Shown here: positions 6,221 through 13,518 of the stretch, in pieces
Layout: each line of letters opens with the position of its first letter
How positions within the stretch are numbered: position 1 is the first letter of the stretch
NCBI GenBank assembly: GCA_964365465.1
Contig: CAYIPT010000004.1
Coordinates: 1-41,611, forward strand
Source of the DNA: WO2-35-19 sp964365465
Lineage (GTDB): Bacteria; Patescibacteriota; Minisyncoccia; Phycocordibacterales; WO2-35-19
DNA length: 41,611 bases
Direction of reading: 5' to 3'
Position numbers and translations under genes: made by a program
The notes under the pieces: generated by a model
What the model saw: the letters and a program-made list of their open reading frames with translations, nothing else
What the model was told of the DNA's origin: nothing
Database searches by the model: none

Positions 6221-8266
6221 TTAAATATTAGCATTTTTTTGTGTTTTTAGAAGATTTTGAAATTCTGATTCATTTAATATTTTCACTCCCAATTCTTTGG
6301 CTTTGTCATATTTACTGCCCGGATTCTCGCCCGCCACTAGATAATTGGTTTCTTTGGAAACGGAGCTGGAAATATTTCCGCCAAGAGAGCGTATTTTTTG
6401 TTTGGCTTCGTCACGACTCATGCTAGATAAAGTGCCCGTTAATACAAATGTTTTGCCATTTAGTTTTTTACTTTGATGCTGGCTACTGGCTACTGACTGC
6501 TCTATTTTTACATGTTTCAAAAGTTTAGCTAATAAGTTTTTATTTTCTTTATCAGCAAACCAGTCAACAATTGACTGGGCTACAATTGGCCCCACTCCTT
6601 CTATTTTTTCCAATCTTTCAATCTTTGTTTCTTTCAATACTTCAACAGAACCGCAATTTTGCGCCAGCAAAATTGCGGTTTCCTCCCCCACATTAGGAAT
6701 TGAAAGAGAAATGATAAGCCGCGGCAAAGAAATATTTTTAGCTTTTTCAATTGACGAAAGAAGATTATCAACCGATTTCTCGGCAAACCTCGGCAAAGCC
6801 AGTAAATCGCCTTTTTTTAGGGTAAAAATATCATCATAAGAGGAAATAAGATTGGCATTTAAAAGAGCATCAATAATTTTTGGCCCCAAACCGTCAATAT
6901 CAAAGGCACCCTTTGACACGAAGTGATAGAGCTTGCGCTTCTTTTGGACAAAAGAATTTTTGTCTTTGCATCTCCATGCGGCTTGCCCACCTATTCTTTC
7001 TATTTCCCCCTCTCCCCCGCAGTCGGGCACAAGTTTGGGCCAAATAAAAATTTTTTCCTTGCCGGTACGCATTTCTTTTACCACCGAAACAATATCAGGA
7101 ATGACATCGCCCGCTTTTTGCAATATTACGGTGTCTCCAATGCGGACATCCAGCCGTTTTATTTCATCTTCATTGTGGAGCGTAGCGCGCGAAACGGTTG
7201 AACCGGCAACCAAGACCGGCCGGAGATGTGCCACCGGTGTCAGCACGCCGGTGCGACCGACTTGCAAAATAATATCTTCTACTACTGTAGTCACTTGTTC
7301 GGCTTTGAATTTGAAAGCGATAGCGAAACGCGGCGCTTTACCGGTGAAGCCTAAGGCTTTTTGATATCTGGCTTCGTTAACTTTTACCACCACTCCATCT
7401 ATCAAATAATCTTCTTTGTCCTTTCTGTTTTGCCAAGATTTCCAGTAGCCGATAACTTCCTTAATATTTTTACAAAGTTTGAAATTTTTATTCACTCTGA
7501 AACCGATTTTTTGCAAAAATTCCAGCTCTTCTATCTGAGTTTCCGGAGTTGTCAAAGACGGCCTTTTTGACAACTTTGCCACATCATAAATAAAACTATC
7601 CAGTTTTCTTTCGGCCACAATCTTGGGGTCAAGCTGGCGGATGGTGCCGGCGGCGGCATTTCTAGGGTTGGCAAAAAGCGGTTCTGCTTTTCTTTTTCTT
7701 TCCTGGTTTAATTTTTCAAAATTATTTTTGCCCAACCAAACCTCTCCCTCCACAATAATATCAATCGGCTGCAAAAGCTTTAGGGGCACCGAGTTGATGG
7801 TCTTTATATTGTTAGTGACATCCTCGCCGGTGGCGCCATCGCCTCTGGTGGCTGCTCTTTTCAAAATACCTTTTTCGTATTCCAAGACAATTTTCAGCCC
7901 GTCTATTTTAAGCTCGCAAGTATACTCCACATTCCCAAAGGTCGGACCTTCCTTGAGAAATCTTTTCACCTTTTTACCAAAATCAAACATATCCTGTTCC
8001 GTGAAGGCGTCATTAAAAGACCACTGCGATATTTTGTGCACCACTTTTTTAAACTCTTTGAGGGGCTCGCCACCCACTCTTTGGGTTGGCGAATCGGAAG
8101 TAGCAAGTTCCGGATATTCTTTTTCCAGTTTGATTAGTTCTTCAACCAAAGAATCATAAGTCGCGTCCTCTATCTCCGGCTCGTCTTTTACATAATACAG
8201 ATAATTATGGTGTTCAATTGTCTCTCGAAGCTTGTTTATTCTCTGTTTTGCTTCTTTTTGGTTCAT
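6221..8266 (-). CDS. ligA: NAD-dependent DNA ligase
   Basis: LigA seals nicks in replication and repair using NAD+. The 681 residues match the usual length. Domain order is an Ia region (HHNYLYYVKDEPEIEDATYD, 19-38), an adenylation domain with nucleophile K120 in CELKIDGL and the RAATRGDGATGEDVT motif (137-151), an OB fold, a zinc-finger region, helix-hairpin-helix repeats (LPRFAEKSVDNLL; IEGVGPIVAQSI) and a C-terminal BRCT (GKTFVLTGTLSSM...). The zinc finger is degenerate: only two cysteines remain (VPDCGG and WRCKDKNSF), where the family has four. Start choice: ATG 8266. Confidence 0.95.
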   Translation of the reverse strand: MNQKEAKQRINKLRETIEHHNYLYYVKDEPEIEDATYDSLVEELIKLEKEYPELATSDSPTQRVGGEPLKEFKKVVHKISQWSFNDAFTEQDMFDFGKKVKRFLKEGPTFGNVEYTCELKIDGLKIVLEYEKGILKRAATRGDGATGEDVTNNIKTINSVPLKLLQPIDIIVEGEVWLGKNNFEKLNQERKRKAEPLFANPRNAAAGTIRQLDPKIVAERKLDSFIYDVAKLSKRPSLTTPETQIEELEFLQKIGFRVNKNFKLCKNIKEVIGYWKSWQNRKDKEDYLIDGVVVKVNEARYQKALGFTGKAPRFAIAFKFKAEQVTTVVEDIILQVGRTGVLTPVAHLRPVLVAGSTVSRATLHNEDEIKRLDVRIGDTVILQKAGDVIPDIVSVVKEMRTGKEKIFIWPKLVPDCGGEGEIERIGGQAAWRCKDKNSFVQKKRKLYHFVSKGAFDIDGLGPKIIDALLNANLISSYDDIFTLKKGDLLALPRFAEKSVDNLLSSIEKAKNISLPRLIISLSIPNVGEETAILLAQNCGSVEVLKETKIERLEKIEGVGPIVAQSIVDWFADKENKNLLAKLLKHVKIEQSVASSQHQSKKLNGKTFVLTGTLSSMSRDEAKQKIRSLGGNISSSVSKETNYLVAGENPGSKYDKAKELGVKILNESEFQNLLKTQKNANI

Positions 8267-8314
8267 AAGGTAACGCCCCTATAATATCACAGATAACGGT
8301 CTTTTTCAGTATAA

Positions 8315-8354
8315 AATAACGCCCCCTAACCCCCTCTTATAATCAAGAGGGGGG
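8315..8354 (+). repeat. ATAACGCCCCC palindromic repeat, left copy
   Basis: ccccctctt (8330-8338) and aagaggggg (8345-8353) form a stem. Together with the preceding ataacgccccctaa it matches, in reverse orientation, the copy at 9172-9209. It lies in the 123-nt spacer upstream of ligA. Confidence 0.7.
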
Positions 8355-8389
8355 ACCGAAATTTGACCTAACATTTAGCGATGTTATTT

Positions 8390-8782
8390 TCAAAAATCAA
8401 TTTGGTCAAAGTCCATTTGCTCTTTTGGAATGCCTTCAGAAATACCGTAATCTATAACCTCTTGGATTTTGTCCTTGTCGTCTCTCTTGAATTGAAAAAT
8501 CCTGCCGCCTTCTCCGTCATCGGCGCCAAAAGCGACAATAAGATCGTTTTTGTCATTTTCTTTGTAGCCGTCCATATACCAAGGGATATTTGGGTCGTCA
8601 TAATGCTTGACCATTTGCTTTTGCATTTCTTTAATCTCTTTAAGTGTGGCCGAAATTTCGTCAATGCTCATCCAAACATCCTTTTCTAAATTTTCTATAG
8701 TTTTAGCGCCCAAATCATCCAAAATCTTTGGGTCCATAAAGGCGCCTCTTACTACTCGCATTTTGTATTTGGTTTCTGGCAT
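8390..8782 (-). CDS. Conserved-looking hypothetical protein
   Basis: The 130-residue soluble acidic protein has a helical middle (IDEISATLKEIKEMQKQMVKHYDD, 40-63) and a C-terminal part rich in Asp and Lys (FGADDGEGGRIFQFKRDDKDKIQEVIDYGISEGIPKEQMDFDQIDF). No membrane segment, signal or catalytic motif is visible and I do not recognise a family. It starts 4 nt after the DUF559 gene stop, so the two are likely co-transcribed. The pair is bracketed by inverted copies of one repeat. Confidence 0.6.
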   Translation of the reverse strand: MPETKYKMRVVRGAFMDPKILDDLGAKTIENLEKDVWMSIDEISATLKEIKEMQKQMVKHYDDPNIPWYMDGYKENDKNDLIVAFGADDGEGGRIFQFKRDDKDKIQEVIDYGISEGIPKEQMDFDQIDF

Positions 8783-8786
8783 GTTT

Positions 8787-9155
8787 TTATTTTTTAAATA
8801 TTAAATTTTCCTTTATAATTTTCAAAACATTCTCGATATTATTTTCTACATCTTCATTTTTAAATCTAATTGTTTTTATGAAATTGCCTGACAAAAATCT
8901 TTCTCTTTCTTTATCGTAGATTTCAGCTTCTTCCCTTCCATGATAACCACCATCAATTTCTATAGCTATACGAAATAACGGACAATAAAAATCTAAAATA
9001 TACGAGCCGACACTATATTGGCGAAAAAATTTGTATGCATCTATTTGTTTATTTCTTAATTTACTCCACAACAATTTTTCTGCTTCTGTCTGATTTTTTC
9101 TTAATTCCTTTCTCCTGGTTTTAAAAGATTGATTATTATATAAATGCATTTCCAT
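8787..9155 (-). CDS. DUF559 family protein (Vsr-like PD-(D/E)XK nuclease fold)
   Basis: The 122-residue protein matches the DUF559 pattern: TRRKELRKNQTEAEKLLWSKLRNKQ at 13-37, then FFRQYSVGSYILDFYCPLFRIAIEIDGGYH (43-72), which contains the D55 and E67-x-D nuclease-fold positions. NGFxxIRF-like NFIKTIRFKNEDV and a terminal helix follow. These proteins resemble very short patch repair endonucleases, but their substrates are mostly unknown. It is the first gene of a two-gene unit. Confidence 0.85.
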   Translation of the reverse strand: MEMHLYNNQSFKTRRKELRKNQTEAEKLLWSKLRNKQIDAYKFFRQYSVGSYILDFYCPLFRIAIEIDGGYHGREEAEIYDKERERFLSGNFIKTIRFKNEDVENNIENVLKIIKENLIFKK

Positions 9156-9171
9156 TTTTTGTCTTTTCCGG

Positions 9172-9209
9172 CTCCCCTCTTAAGTATAAGAGGGGTTGGG
9201 GGCGTTATG
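9172..9209 (-). repeat. ATAACGCCCCC palindromic repeat, right copy
   Basis: cccctctt (9174-9181) and aagagggg (9188-9195), followed by ttgggggcgttat, are the reverse complement of the element at 8315-8354. It lies between the DUF559 gene and the last pilus gene. Confidence 0.7.
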
Positions 9210-9212
9210 AAA

Positions 9213-9737
9213 TCAATAGGTCACTTCTATACCTCTTTCAACTCTTCTAGGATTGGAGGTGTCACAGGTGTTATAGCCCTTTGATTTTATATAGGTCTTG
9301 CCGTCACTTTGTCTTTTTTCAACCGTAACTATAGCACAATATAGCACCGGGTTATTGCCTCTATTCATTACAAAACCAAAAATACTTGTGTCATTGGCCG
9401 CATCCGCTTCGGGACCGCCTATGCGAACTGTTGTTCCGAAAAAATTTTGACCGGTTGATATGCCATATCCGCCGCAATTTATGGGAGAACCGCCAACTGA
9501 AATATCAAATTTGCTGGGGTCAAATTTGGAATCCCAGTATTCGGCGCACTCTATGCCGGCGTCGGCTGCATAAAAAGCAAATTGGGAATCCCGTCCGGAA
9601 GTGGCAAAAAGGGTGCCCTTTAAGGCGACATTTATAGCGGCAAAACTTATAAAAAGCAAAATGCCCATAATGACCACCGCAATGAACAAAGTCATCCCCT
9701 TGTTTAATTTTAATTTTTTATTTTTAATTTTTAACAT
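9213..9737 (-). CDS. PilX/GspK-like minor pilin
   Basis: I start this at ATG 9737 (174 residues), directly after the upstream stop at 9740; a longer frame would overlap that gene. The N-terminus MLKIKNKKLKLNKG-MTLFIAVVIMGILLF is a prepilin leader with Gly at -1 and a hydrophobic helix. The residue at mature position 5 is not Glu. Absence of Glu5 is known for GspK-type tip pseudopilins and fits the PilX/GspK-like place at the end of a minor pilin cluster. Cysteines at CAEYW and INCGG may form disulfides. Last gene of the minor pilin set. Confidence 0.7.
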   Translation of the reverse strand: MLKIKNKKLKLNKGMTLFIAVVIMGILLFISFAAINVALKGTLFATSGRDSQFAFYAADAGIECAEYWDSKFDPSKFDISVGGSPINCGGYGISTGQNFFGTTVRIGGPEADAANDTSIFGFVMNRGNNPVLYCAIVTVEKRQSDGKTYIKSKGYNTCDTSNPRRVERGIEVTY

Positions 9738-9739
9738 AT

Positions 9740-10312
9740 TTATGGAGTGCTCACCCAATTAAATAAATGTGTTTTAACCTTAAATTGAAACGAAGACAAA
9801 GGACCCTTTGTCCAAGAAATTAGAACTGTAACGGATATTTCGTCGGCAGTTATCGATTCAATTTGTATTTCTCTTTTGAAATTGGTGGTGTCTCCCGTTG
9901 CATAGTTATACCTAAAAGTATCAGTGGTTTGTTTTAAATAATCGCAATTGCCCCAAGAAGAGCTGCAATGAGTCAGAGAGGGGGGGTTGGTAGTTGCATT
10001 AGCCTGACAAATTTCCCCAAAACGACAAGGATCATTGACGGCATCTTGAGCTATTCCATAAAGCCAGGTGTTTAGGGTGGCGGGGTTGGCCATTTTGAAA
10101 AGTTGATTGGCATCTCTTTTATTTCTTATTATTTCTATCGCTTCCTGAGCCAAATAAAAGGCCTTGATTTCATCTTTGGCAATTGTGGCTTGGGACAAAC
10201 TTTGAGTTACAGCCGAAAAAGCTCCCGACACAGAAAGAGACAAAACCATAATGGCCACTATTGACTCAAGCATGGAAAAACCCCTATTTTTAATTTTCAT
10301 TTTATTAATCAT
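9740..10312 (-). CDS. PilV/GspI-like minor pilin
   Basis: The 190-residue protein has the prepilin signal KNRG-FSMLESIVAIMVLSLSVSGAFS, with cleavage expected after G11 and Glu at mature position 5. FYLAQEAIEIIRNKRDANQLF (47-67) is typical of PilV/GspI members. It probably helps start pilus assembly at the tip. Its start overlaps the stop of the preceding gene by 4 nt (10309-10312), so translation is coupled. Confidence 0.75.
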   Translation of the reverse strand: MINKMKIKNRGFSMLESIVAIMVLSLSVSGAFSAVTQSLSQATIAKDEIKAFYLAQEAIEIIRNKRDANQLFKMANPATLNTWLYGIAQDAVNDPCRFGEICQANATTNPPSLTHCSSSWGNCDYLKQTTDTFRYNYATGDTTNFKREIQIESITADEISVTVLISWTKGPLSSFQFKVKTHLFNWVSTP

Positions 10313-10863
10313 AAATCAAGAGTCCTTTGAGACATTAATGTTTCTATGGAAAAGATTGATTGGGTCGTCGGCTTGCTACCAACATAGCCCTTTATAACAG
10401 CTATAACATATGGCTGATTGGTATCAGGACCGGGAGTGGAGCCGGAAACATAAAACTTTAAATATTGTATAACCGTATCGGGGGAAGTAATGGCTTGCAT
10501 ATCGTCACAATCCTCTTCATCAACAGCTCGCTTAATCGCGGTGTCACAAAGACGATAAACTATCGTGTTGCCATCAAATTGAACGGCCAAGAGTGTATCG
10601 CCGTTAGAGCAATTTTGCGGTTCTTCCAAATCATCTTCGTCACCACAATGATAATCGTTTCCAAAACGCACCGTTCTGGCCATATTTTCAATGCTTAAAT
10701 TCAAGTTGTCTACCACGGTTTTGGTTGCCTGAGCTCTTTTGTTGGCGTCAAAAACGCTTAGGATAGCCCCGATGGAAATAAAAGCCACAATAACAAACAG
10801 TGACACAGCAATAATAAGTTCAACTAAAGTAAACGCCCTATTTATTTTTAATCTATTTTTCAT
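10309..10863 (-). CDS. PilW/GspJ-like minor pilin
   Basis: The 184-residue prepilin begins MKNRLKINRA-FTLVELIIAVSLFVIVAFISIGAI. The residue before the expected cleavage site is Ala10 rather than Gly, which prepilin peptidases sometimes tolerate; Glu5 is present. NLNLSIENMARTVRFG (48-63) resembles PilW/GspJ proteins. Acidic Asp/Glu- and Cys-rich stretches (CGDEDDLEEPQNC, DEEDCDD) could bind metal or form disulfides. It is followed by the PilV-like gene with a 4-nt overlap and preceded closely by the FimT-like gene. Confidence 0.7.
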   Translation of the reverse strand: MKNRLKINRAFTLVELIIAVSLFVIVAFISIGAILSVFDANKRAQATKTVVDNLNLSIENMARTVRFGNDYHCGDEDDLEEPQNCSNGDTLLAVQFDGNTIVYRLCDTAIKRAVDEEDCDDMQAITSPDTVIQYLKFYVSGSTPGPDTNQPYVIAVIKGYVGSKPTTQSIFSIETLMSQRTLDL

Positions 10864-10864
10864 T

Positions 10865-11524
10865 TTATTGGATAGAAATCTGGCCGTTTGTTTCCACTTT
10901 AACCGAAGAAAACTTGCCTCCGAGCGATTTTAAGTAAATAGTTGCCGGCGGGTTGGTGCCTCCATTGCCCCCCCCATTGTTCAAAAGCTGTATATTAGCT
11001 TTCGGTTCGGGCCTGAAAAAAGTTATATTTAGTTGATTTAAAGGTCCAGCATCATTGTTGCACGGATTGACGCCCGTCGCTCCGCAAAATCTGTCTATTA
11101 CGACACCTCTGGTGAAAATTATAGGGTCTCCTATTTTTTCATCGGGGCTAGAGTCATATATTTTATTATTGTTTCTGTCGGCAAAAAATATATATCTATC
11201 CATAACGCCTCCGAGGCCCACAAGGTCATTTTCATCAACATAAATACCATATCCTATATTGAATTTATCCCCGCCGCCAGCGGTGTCCTCTCTTACTCCA
11301 AGAGCATAAATTTGGGCCTGGCGGATCATCAGGGCCAGTTCGTAGGCCTGAGTACTGACGGTTAATTTATCATTCCATTGGCTTTGCTGAAAAACCAAAG
11401 TTGTCATAATAATAGTGGAGATTGTTATAACCACCAAAAGTTCAAGAAGAGTAAAACCCCCACTTCGCTGAAGCTTCGCGGGGCAAGCTTTTTTTAATTT
11501 CTTATAAAACATTAAAGAGCTCAT
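10865..11524 (-). CDS. FimT/GspH-like minor pilin
   Basis: The 219-residue prepilin has an unusually long leader, MSSLMFYKKLKKACPAKLQRSGG, before FTLLELLVVITISTIIMTTLVF, with cleavage after G23 and Glu5 present. The leader segment ACPAKLQRS is encoded by a short repeat at 11461-11487, so the leader may be repeat-extended. LALMIRQAQIYALGVRED (62-79) is typical of FimT/GspH. The start overlaps the pilD end by 23 nt; a start at M5 (11512) is possible. It belongs to the minor pilin set that primes the pilus. Confidence 0.7.
   Translation of the reverse strand: MSSLMFYKKLKKACPAKLQRSGGFTLLELLVVITISTIIMTTLVFQQSQWNDKLTVSTQAYELALMIRQAQIYALGVREDTAGGGDKFNIGYGIYVDENDLVGLGGVMDRYIFFADRNNNKIYDSSPDEKIGDPIIFTRGVVIDRFCGATGVNPCNNDAGPLNQLNITFFRPEPKANIQLLNNGGGNGGTNPPATIYLKSLGGKFSSVKVETNGQISIQ
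11461..11487 (-). repeat. cttcgctgaagcttcgcgggg mini-repeat in the fimT-like leader
   Basis: cacttcgctgaagcttcgcg-gggcaag resembles 12339-12365 (aacttcgctaaagctacgct-ggataa) and the purN insert (gctacggcggacaag). Here it encodes part of a prepilin leader peptide. Confidence 0.45.
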
Positions 11525-12320
11525 GAATTTGAAACAGATCCAAACCCAAATAAAAACTTATTATGATTCCGAGAGAAAGAAAAGGCCCAAAAGGAATCTC
11601 GGACTTAATTGTAGGACTTTTATTAAGCAATGGCAAATTTATATGGGGTGCAATTTTTTTTAAAAAAAGCGCTATTAAAGAAAAAGCGGCGCCTATCCAA
11701 AAGGCCAAAACGATAGCCGATAAACCCTGTATAAACCCCAGAAAAAATCCCAGAACGGCAATATATTTGACATCGCCCAGACCCATCCAAGCGCCTTTGG
11801 AGATGAAAAAGATAAGGAGGAAGGGCAAAGTTAGGAAAATGCCCGAGACAAGAGATATGAGATATGAAGCAAGAGAAAGTGAATTATGAATTATGAATAA
11901 AGAATTATGCAAAAAAGACAAAATAAAAAGAGAAATCAAAAAAGAATCGGGAATAATAAAATGTTTTAAATCATAAACAGAAATAAGCAAGATGTTGGCG
12001 AAAATAGCAGCGATCAAAACAAAATTTAAAGATAAACCAAATTTTAGGAAAGCTAAAAGAGTAAGAACGCCTATTAATATTTCTATAATAATAGTTTCTT
12101 TGGGGATTTTACTTTGGCAATAACGACACCGGCCTTTTAAAAACAAAAAAGAAAATATGGGGAAAAGATCTTTATTTTGCAGCTGAGTGTTGCAGGAAAA
12201 ACAAATTGATCGCCCTCCCAAAAAAGGCAGTCCCGTATTATATCTGTTGGCAATGACCGCCACAAAACTACCTATCGCCGCGCCGAATAAAAATATAAAA
12301 ATTAATAAAAAATACTGCAT
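11502..12320 (-). CDS. pilD: Prepilin peptidase (A24 family)
   Basis: This polytopic membrane aspartic protease (272 residues) cleaves prepilin leaders and usually N-methylates the new end. Visible motifs are two CxxC pairs (C40/C43, C65/C68) in the cytoplasmic zinc domain, the first catalytic Asp at D117 (VYDLKHFIIPD) and the GxGD Asp at D183 (MGLGDVKY). About seven to eight hydrophobic segments are present. Residues about 135-152 (SFLHNSLFIIHNSLSLAS) are encoded by an AT-rich tandem (gaattatgaattatg) and look like an in-frame repeat insert within a helical region. It lies between the major-type pilins and the minor pilins that it processes. Confidence 0.9.
   Translation of the reverse strand: MQYFLLIFIFLFGAAIGSFVAVIANRYNTGLPFLGGRSICFSCNTQLQNKDLFPIFSFLFLKGRCRYCQSKIPKETIIIEILIGVLTLLAFLKFGLSLNFVLIAAIFANILLISVYDLKHFIIPDSFLISLFILSFLHNSLFIIHNSLSLASYLISLVSGIFLTLPFLLIFFISKGAWMGLGDVKYIAVLGFFLGFIQGLSAIVLAFWIGAAFSLIALFLKKIAPHINLPLLNKSPTIKSEIPFGPFLSLGIIISFYLGLDLFQIHELFNVL
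11880..11909 (-). repeat. gaattatgaattatg AT-rich tandem inside pilD
   Basis: Units of gaattatg and gaataaagaattatg follow each other. A similar tract, tatgaattatgaataatgc, lies at 38751-38775 between two divergent genes. In pilD it is read in frame. Confidence 0.45.
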
Positions 12321-12338
12321 TTATTTAATAATAACATC

Positions 12339-12365
12339 CAAACTTCGCTAAAGCTACGCTGGATA
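12339..12365. repeat. aacttcgctaaagctacgct mini-repeat after pilin gene
   Basis: The tract aacttcgctaaagctacgct is flanked by tcca and tgga, giving a small hairpin. It is related to 11461-11487 and 718-746, and lies in the spacer between pilD and the pilin terminator. Confidence 0.4.
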
Positions 12366-12367
12366 AA

Positions 12368-12393
12368 CAAAACCCCGATTGCTCGGGGTTTTG
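12368..12393 (-). terminator. Intrinsic terminator of the pilin gene
   Basis: caaaaccccga (12368-12378) and tcggggttttg (12383-12393) form a perfect 11-bp stem with a 4-nt loop. It lies 22 nt after the pilin stop at 12416 and carries a T-run in both directions. It separates the strongly expressed pilin from pilD. Confidence 0.85.
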
Positions 12394-12415
12394 ATAGAAA
12401 CAAATTACAGAGTAA

Positions 12416-12889
12416 CTATGGACATAGTCCAATAGCGACAATAGCACCAAACTGGACTGCTGTAATATTTTTAGAGCTACCTGCATTATCAATGCACCAA
12501 GCACCAGCGCCAGCAGTCTTCAGGGGCACTGCCAAGAAATATGCTGAAGCTGTTGAACCGCATTTGGCTTCAACGTTACCATTTTTCACTATAGCGTCAT
12601 CAAGATTGGCTTGTGTTTCTGATTTATTGAATACGTGAGTCGCGGGGGTTACAACGGCTATTGCTCCACAGGCAGCGGTATACGCTTGAGCGCCATAACC
12701 TCCCAAGTCATCGTAAACCAGTTCTGCGGTAGCCCGAATACCGGCAACATCGGCTTTGATAGCCGCATCACTGCCTTTTGAACGAGCAGTGTTAAGAGAA
12801 GCCAAGACAACAGATGAAAGAATGCCAATAATGGCGATAACAACCAAAAGTTCAATAAGTGTAAAACCTTTTTCTTTTAATTTAATCAT
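12416..12889 (-). CDS. Type IV major-type pilin
   Basis: The 157-residue prepilin has the classical signal MIKLKEKG-FTLIELLVVIAIIGILSSVVLASLNTAR, cleaved after G8, with Glu5. The mature head holds four cysteines (CGAI, KCGS, WCID, LCP-end) compatible with two disulfides, including a C-terminal loop. It has its own promoter (12977-13005) and terminator (12368-12393), as expected of the abundant fibre subunit. The head is unlike that of the neighbouring pilin at 13060, apart from a shared WC(I/V)DN and a C-terminal CP. Confidence 0.85.
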   Translation of the reverse strand: MIKLKEKGFTLIELLVVIAIIGILSSVVLASLNTARSKGSDAAIKADVAGIRATAELVYDDLGGYGAQAYTAACGAIAVVTPATHVFNKSETQANLDDAIVKNGNVEAKCGSTASAYFLAVPLKTAGAGAWCIDNAGSSKNITAVQFGAIVAIGLCP

Positions 12890-12912
12890 ATTTTTAAATG
12901 AAATTAACTAAT

Positions 12913-12930
12913 TTCTCTCTCGAGAGAGAA
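12913..12930 (-). promoter_or_regulatory. Perfect palindrome in the pilin 5' UTR
   Basis: ttctctctcgagagagaa is a perfect 18-bp palindrome 23 nt before the pilin start codon. Next to it, aagcttga and tcaagctt (near 12930 and 12962) form a second inverted repeat. They could be an RNA hairpin that stabilises the message or a repressor site. Confidence 0.45.
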
Positions 12931-12976
12931 GCTTGATAACGATCGACCTTTTTTATGTCCGTCAAGCTTACTCTAT

Positions 12977-13005
12977 ATTATAAACAAAGCTTATTTTTTT
13001 GTTAA
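12977..13005 (-). promoter_or_regulatory. Pilin promoter (TTAACA-17-TATAAT)
   Basis: On the minus strand TTAACA (13000-13005) and a perfect TATAAT (12977-12982) are separated by 17 bp. The predicted leader is about 80 nt, much longer than for most genes here, and contains two inverted repeats. Confidence 0.7.
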
Positions 13006-13020
13006 AAAATGTGTGGATAA

Positions 13021-13050
13021 CCCCATATCAGAGCAAAGCTCGGTACGGGG
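13021..13050 (-). terminator. Hairpin after second pilin gene
   Basis: ccccata...tacgggg with an inner gagc-aaa-gctc forms a two-part hairpin 9 nt after the stop at 13060. No strong T-run follows, so it may be a 3' stabiliser or weak terminator. Confidence 0.4.
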
Positions 13051-13059
13051 CAGGCCTTT

Positions 13060-13518
13060 TTAAGGACAAGAGGTGCTACTGACCGGTACCCCCAAAACAA
13101 GCCCCGAAAATCCTCTATTATCAACGCACCAATAATCGGTGCCCGAATAAAGAGGAACTTTGACGGCATAGGTTAAACCTGAATCACCGGCCCCACAAAC
13201 CGGAATGGCAAAATCGGGAAGGTTGGCCTGATCAAGATATAAACCCGGGGCGCCATTTTCGGAATTGATATCGCTAAACATGCCATTGGCGCAAGAAATA
13301 ACGGGATTACCGGTAGTGTTATAACTATTGGGTTCTTGGTTGTTAAAATAAACTTCAGCCGCCGTGCGAAAACTTGAGAGTTGCTGTTTTATTTTGGAAT
13401 CGTAGGCCTTAGCTCTGGCGTTTGATAAGCTTGTTAAAATAACAGTGGACAAAATGCCTATAATAGCTATGACAATAAGAAGTTCAATCAATGTAAAACC
13501 TTTATTTTTTTCAATCAT
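13060..13518 (-). CDS. Second type IV major-type pilin
   Basis: The 152-residue prepilin reads MIEKNKG-FTLIELLIVIAIIGILSTVILTSLSNARAK, cleaved after G7, with Glu5. Four cysteines (ISCANG, PVCGAG, WCVDN, SCP-end) suggest two disulfides. The start codon overlaps the pilC stop by 4 nt (13515-13518), so it is translated with the assembly genes, unlike the separately promoted pilin at 12416. It may be a minor or alternative subunit. Confidence 0.85.
   Translation of the reverse strand: MIEKNKGFTLIELLIVIAIIGILSTVILTSLSNARAKAYDSKIKQQLSSFRTAAEVYFNNQEPNSYNTTGNPVISCANGMFSDINSENGAPGLYLDQANLPDFAIPVCGAGDSGLTYAVKVPLYSGTDYWCVDNRGFSGLVLGVPVSSTSCP

Noticed and set aside
8315..9209. Composite transposon
   Set aside because: The flanking repeats are short palindromes without a transposase, so calling it a transposon goes beyond the evidence; kept only as a possible cassette.
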